Positions 5,307 through 7,312 of a DNA stretch of 7,312 nucleotides are shown here, piece by piece. Positions within the stretch are counted from its first letter, which is position 1, and each line of letters starts with the position of its first letter. Below the pieces are notes generated by a model. The model had not been told where the DNA came from and ran no database searches. It worked only from the letters and a program-made list of their open reading frames with translations. The translations under genes and the position numbers were made by a program. This DNA is from Proteobacteria bacterium UBA6729 (GTDB lineage Bacteria; Pseudomonadota; Gammaproteobacteria; Porifericomitales; Porifericomitaceae), in NCBI GenBank assembly GCA_002454015.1, contig DKIB01000005.1, positions 1,726 through 9,037 of the forward strand. The letters run 5' to 3'.

Positions 5307-6641
5307 CCTGGCGGCAGTCTCCAGTCGGGCACACAGTTCACCCTGCCAGTCCAGATGTTCCGGCTTCAGCAGACAGGAACGCAGGCACGTTACCGTGGCA
5401 CTGTCAAACTCCACCTCCGGCCAGTGGGCACGCAGCAGCTCTGCCGGGTAGTCTGCCAACGCCAGATAGAGGTCGCCCGCCGCTGCCACCTCGTAGATCC
5501 GACGGCTGCGTTGTGAGATCTGTGTAGCCGAGGCACCGTGCGGTGCCCAGTTGACGATATCCAGTTCGGGGCGCATCAGCGTGAGCCATGTCGGGCTGTG
5601 CAACAGATAGTCATATAGCGCGAGGGCAGCCTGACGGCACCGCACCAGGTCCGCGGCAAAGGCGCCCCCGCGTATCGGTGGCAACAGGCGTTGTGTGGCC
5701 CACAATGCTACGGCGGCGGCCCCGGCCCGTGAACACTCCAGACTGATCTTGCCCAGCTGCAATGCATCCGAACTGAAGTAGGTATAGGGGGAACCATGCT
5801 GGTAGAAGCGGCCCACCGCCGGATCCTTGAACAGCACACAGCCACAGCCATAGGGTTGCAGTCCATGCTTGTGCGGGTCAATGACCACGGAATCCGCCTG
5901 TCCCAGGGCCTGCATGGCCTGCAGGGTCTGGGGTGCCAGCGTGTCGATCAGACTGAAGTAGCCGCCATAAGCGGCATCCACGTGCAGGCGGAATCCATAA
6001 TCCTTCCGCAACTCAACCAGCCGGTGCAGCGCATCCACGGCCCCGGCGGCAGTCGTGCCCAGCGTGGCCACCACGGTGCCGATGGTGCCCTGGTCCAGAT
6101 GGCATTGCAGCGCCTCCATGCACATTCGTGCCTGGTGGTCCACTGCCACCGCTGCAAACGGCAACCGCAACACTGTACACAGGCGCTCATGGGTATAGTG
6201 TGCCTGGCTGGAGGCCAGGACCGTGGCATCTGGTCGCAAGCACCCGGCGATCCACAGGGCCTCCAGATTGGCCATCGTGCCGCCGCCAGTCAGGTGCCCC
6301 AGATAGTGATCCCAGCCGCACAGCCCGGCCAGTTGCTGTACCGCCTCCTGTTCCATCGCCGTGCTGGCGCGGCCACCCTCCAGGGAATGATTGTTCGGAT
6401 TGATATACAGCGCCAGCGCATAGGCCAGCCGTGCCACCGTGTGCGGTGGCTTGTGCATATGCGCCGCATACAGTGGATGAAAATAGGGATCGTTGTCATG
6501 CAGCCGCCGTGCGGTCTCCAGCAACACCTTGCGGAGCGCATCGTCCTCTGTGTCCGTGCGGTAAGGTGGTAATCGGCTGAAGCCATCAGCCAACGCCTGC
6601 ACGCATTCTGCGAGCAGGCGCAGGCTGTTTACATCCAGCAT
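5286..6641 (-). CDS. Group II PLP-dependent amino-acid decarboxylase, substrate unknown
   Basis: This is a cytoplasmic fold-type I PLP enzyme of the glutamate/aromatic/tyrosine decarboxylase superfamily, 451 residues. TGGGTMANLEALW (118-130) is the phosphate-binding turn. His148 in SSQAHYTH is the residue that stacks on the cofactor ring. Asp222 in HVDAAYGGYF contacts the pyridine nitrogen. Lys258 in DPHKHG is the Schiff-base lysine. HMHKPPHTVARLAYALA and NPNNHSLEGGRAST near the N terminus, and SPYTYFSSD and SLECSRAGAAAVALWA later, are features I associate with a family usually labelled only as pyridoxal-dependent decarboxylase. I cannot assign the substrate; tyrosine, aspartate, glutamate, diaminobutyrate and serine all remain possible. 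The gene starts 13 bases after yceI with only a weak SD (AGG close to the ATG), so it is probably cotranscribed. Its end overlaps pssA by 13 bases. Confidence 0.9.
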   Translation of the reverse strand: MLDVNSLRLLAECVQALADGFSRLPPYRTDTEDDALRKVLLETARRLHDNDPYFHPLYAAHMHKPPHTVARLAYALALYINPNNHSLEGGRASTAMEQEAVQQLAGLCGWDHYLGHLTGGGTMANLEALWIAGCLRPDATVLASSQAHYTHERLCTVLRLPFAAVAVDHQARMCMEALQCHLDQGTIGTVVATLGTTAAGAVDALHRLVELRKDYGFRLHVDAAYGGYFSLIDTLAPQTLQAMQALGQADSVVIDPHKHGLQPYGCGCVLFKDPAVGRFYQHGSPYTYFSSDALQLGKISLECSRAGAAAVALWATQRLLPPIRGGAFAADLVRCRQAALALYDYLLHSPTWLTLMRPELDIVNWAPHGASATQISQRSRRIYEVAAAGDLYLALADYPAELLRAHWPEVEFDSATVTCLRSCLLKPEHLDWQGELCARLETAARAATHCD

Positions 6642-6654
6642 GAACCTGTCAGGC

Positions 6655-7203
6655 TCAGGAATCCTTGCGTATCCCTTCCAGATAGATCGACAATTTTACA
6701 GTCCAGGAGGCCGGGCCCAGCTGGTAATCCATGCCGAAGTCACGCCGGTCGATCTCTGCCGTGGCCTGATAGCCGACCCGATAACTGCCATCACGCGGAT
6801 GTACCCCCTCGCCCCCCTTCTCCACCTGAAACACCGTCTCTCGAGTCTGGCCGAGCAGGGTCAGCTGACCATACAACAGACCTTGCGATGCATCAAAGCG
6901 AGTGGACTTGAAACTGGCTTTGGGATACTTCTTGACATTAAAAAAATCCTCATTCTTCAGATGACGGTCACGCCTTGCATGATGCGTGTTCAGGCTGTCC
7001 GTATCCAGTTCTATGGACATGGCCGATGCATCTCCATCACTAAAAGAGCCCCGTATACTGTTGAAGCCGCCCTTCATAATGCTGACCCCTATATGCGAGA
7101 TCGCAAACTCCACATACGAGTGGCTGTTGTCGATCTCATATTCTGCAGCCGATAGCTGCCCGGCCATGCCGAGCATGGCGATAGCCATTACAATTCTGTT
7201 CAT
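6655..7203 (-). CDS. yceI: YceI-family periplasmic lipid-binding-like protein
   Basis: This 182-residue secreted protein of the YceI family has a lipocalin-like beta-barrel fold, some members of which bind polyisoprenoids. It starts with a typical signal peptide: MNR, a hydrophobic core (residues 4-15), and a cleavage site near LSAAEY at residue 19 or 20. The mature part opens with YEIDNSHSYVEFAISH, the usual family start. It contains DSLNTHHARRDRHLKNEDFF and KYPKASFKSTRF, the strongest family landmarks, then LTLLGQTRETVF and IDRRDFGMDYQ. I chose ATG 7203 because GGAGG sits 9 bases upstream and the signal peptide begins there; a longer frame to 7269 adds 22 residues from the overlapping upstream gene. 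The ATG overlaps the stop of the cytochrome b561 gene (ATGA), matching the yceJ-yceI pairing of E. coli. Its exact ligand is unknown. Confidence 0.93.
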   Translation of the reverse strand: MNRIVMAIAMLGMAGQLSAAEYEIDNSHSYVEFAISHIGVSIMKGGFNSIRGSFSDGDASAMSIELDTDSLNTHHARRDRHLKNEDFFNVKKYPKASFKSTRFDASQGLLYGQLTLLGQTRETVFQVEKGGEGVHPRDGSYRVGYQATAEIDRRDFGMDYQLGPASWTVKLSIYLEGIRKDS

Positions 7204-7312
7204 GGATGCTTGCCTCCGAAAACCCAATGCCTGATTGCGGCCATAACATGTAGTGCAATCAGTGCACATCCACCGTAGGCCACATAGTAATGAAAGTCAA
7301 TAGACCAGTCCT
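7200..7312 (-). CDS. Cytochrome b561 family protein, C-terminal fragment
   Basis: The last 36 codons of a minus-strand gene enter from the right edge and end at TGA 7202-7200, too short to show as a full open frame. The translation includes FHYYVAYGGCALIALHVMAA followed by IRHWVFGGKHP. A final transmembrane helix containing LHxxAAxxH next to a short basic tail is the C-terminal pattern of diheme cytochrome b561 (the LHxxAALKHH region, where a heme-ligand His lies). The stop shares an ATGA overlap with yceI, as expected for a yceJ-yceI-type operon. The protein would be an inner-membrane electron carrier that passes electrons from or to the quinone pool; its partner is unknown. It is partial because of the window edge, not because it is broken. 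Confidence 0.75.
   Translation of the reverse strand, partial: DWSIDFHYYVAYGGCALIALHVMAAIRHWVFGGKHP
7213..7217 (-). promoter_or_regulatory. Shine-Dalgarno site of yceI inside the b561 gene
   Basis: GGAGG on the minus strand, 9 bases before the yceI ATG, lies within the last codons of the cytochrome b561 gene. It decides the yceI start and supports coupled translation of the two genes. Confidence 0.7.

Noticed and set aside
5796..6572. Plus-strand open frame of 258 codons inside the decarboxylase
   Set aside because: It is antisense to a clearly recognisable PLP enzyme and has Gln/His/Arg/Ile-rich low-information composition typical of reverse-strand shadows.
1..7312. Mobile elements, CRISPR arrays, tRNA or rRNA genes
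   Set aside because: No transposase or integrase, no spaced direct repeats, and no tRNA-like or rRNA sequence was seen; the window is filled with metabolic genes in two ordinary operons.

Overview
This 7.3-kb window, of moderately high GC by eye, looks like the chromosome of a free-living proteobacterium. The IlvB/IlvI-type large subunit with its Pro-Asp-Phe-Val-rich C-terminal region, the short class I IlvC, and the order ilv genes - psd-like - pssA point to a beta- or gammaproteobacterium, more likely gamma (Chromatiales-like). That placement rests on remembered sequence resemblance and gene order, not on a search.

Layout. Positions 1-449 carry no convincing gene. They are a G-rich, hairpin-rich leader with a terminator-like or attenuator-like structure (310-359) and a possible promoter, in front of a plus-strand operon. 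That operon is: acetolactate synthase large subunit (450-2192), its regulatory small subunit (2196-2684), ketol-acid reductoisomerase (2727-3743), a phosphatidylserine-decarboxylase-like protein (3765-4460) and a CDP-diacylglycerol-serine phosphatidyltransferase (4453-5298). Gaps are 3, 42 and 21 bases, and the last two genes overlap by 8 bases. The first three genes supply the first two steps of valine/isoleucine synthesis. The last two correspond to the phosphatidylserine/phosphatidylethanolamine branch of phospholipid synthesis.

A second operon on the minus strand converges on the first: the tail of a cytochrome b561 (entering from the right edge, 7200-7312), a periplasmic YceI-family protein (6655-7203) and a group II PLP-dependent amino-acid decarboxylase (5286-6641). 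The b561 and yceI genes share an ATGA overlap, and the decarboxylase follows after 13 bases. The b561-YceI pair matches the yceJ-yceI arrangement of Escherichia coli; the attached decarboxylase is the less expected member. The two operons end tail to tail with a 13-base overlap and no recognisable intrinsic terminator.

The most notable observation is the psd-like protein. It sits where a working phosphatidylserine decarboxylase would be expected and keeps the length, N-terminal membrane segments and overall fold landmarks. However, by manual alignment it lacks all three hallmark catalytic positions: Asp, His and the self-cleavage Ser that becomes the pyruvoyl group. The reading frame is intact, which suggests a retained, repurposed protein rather than a decaying gene.
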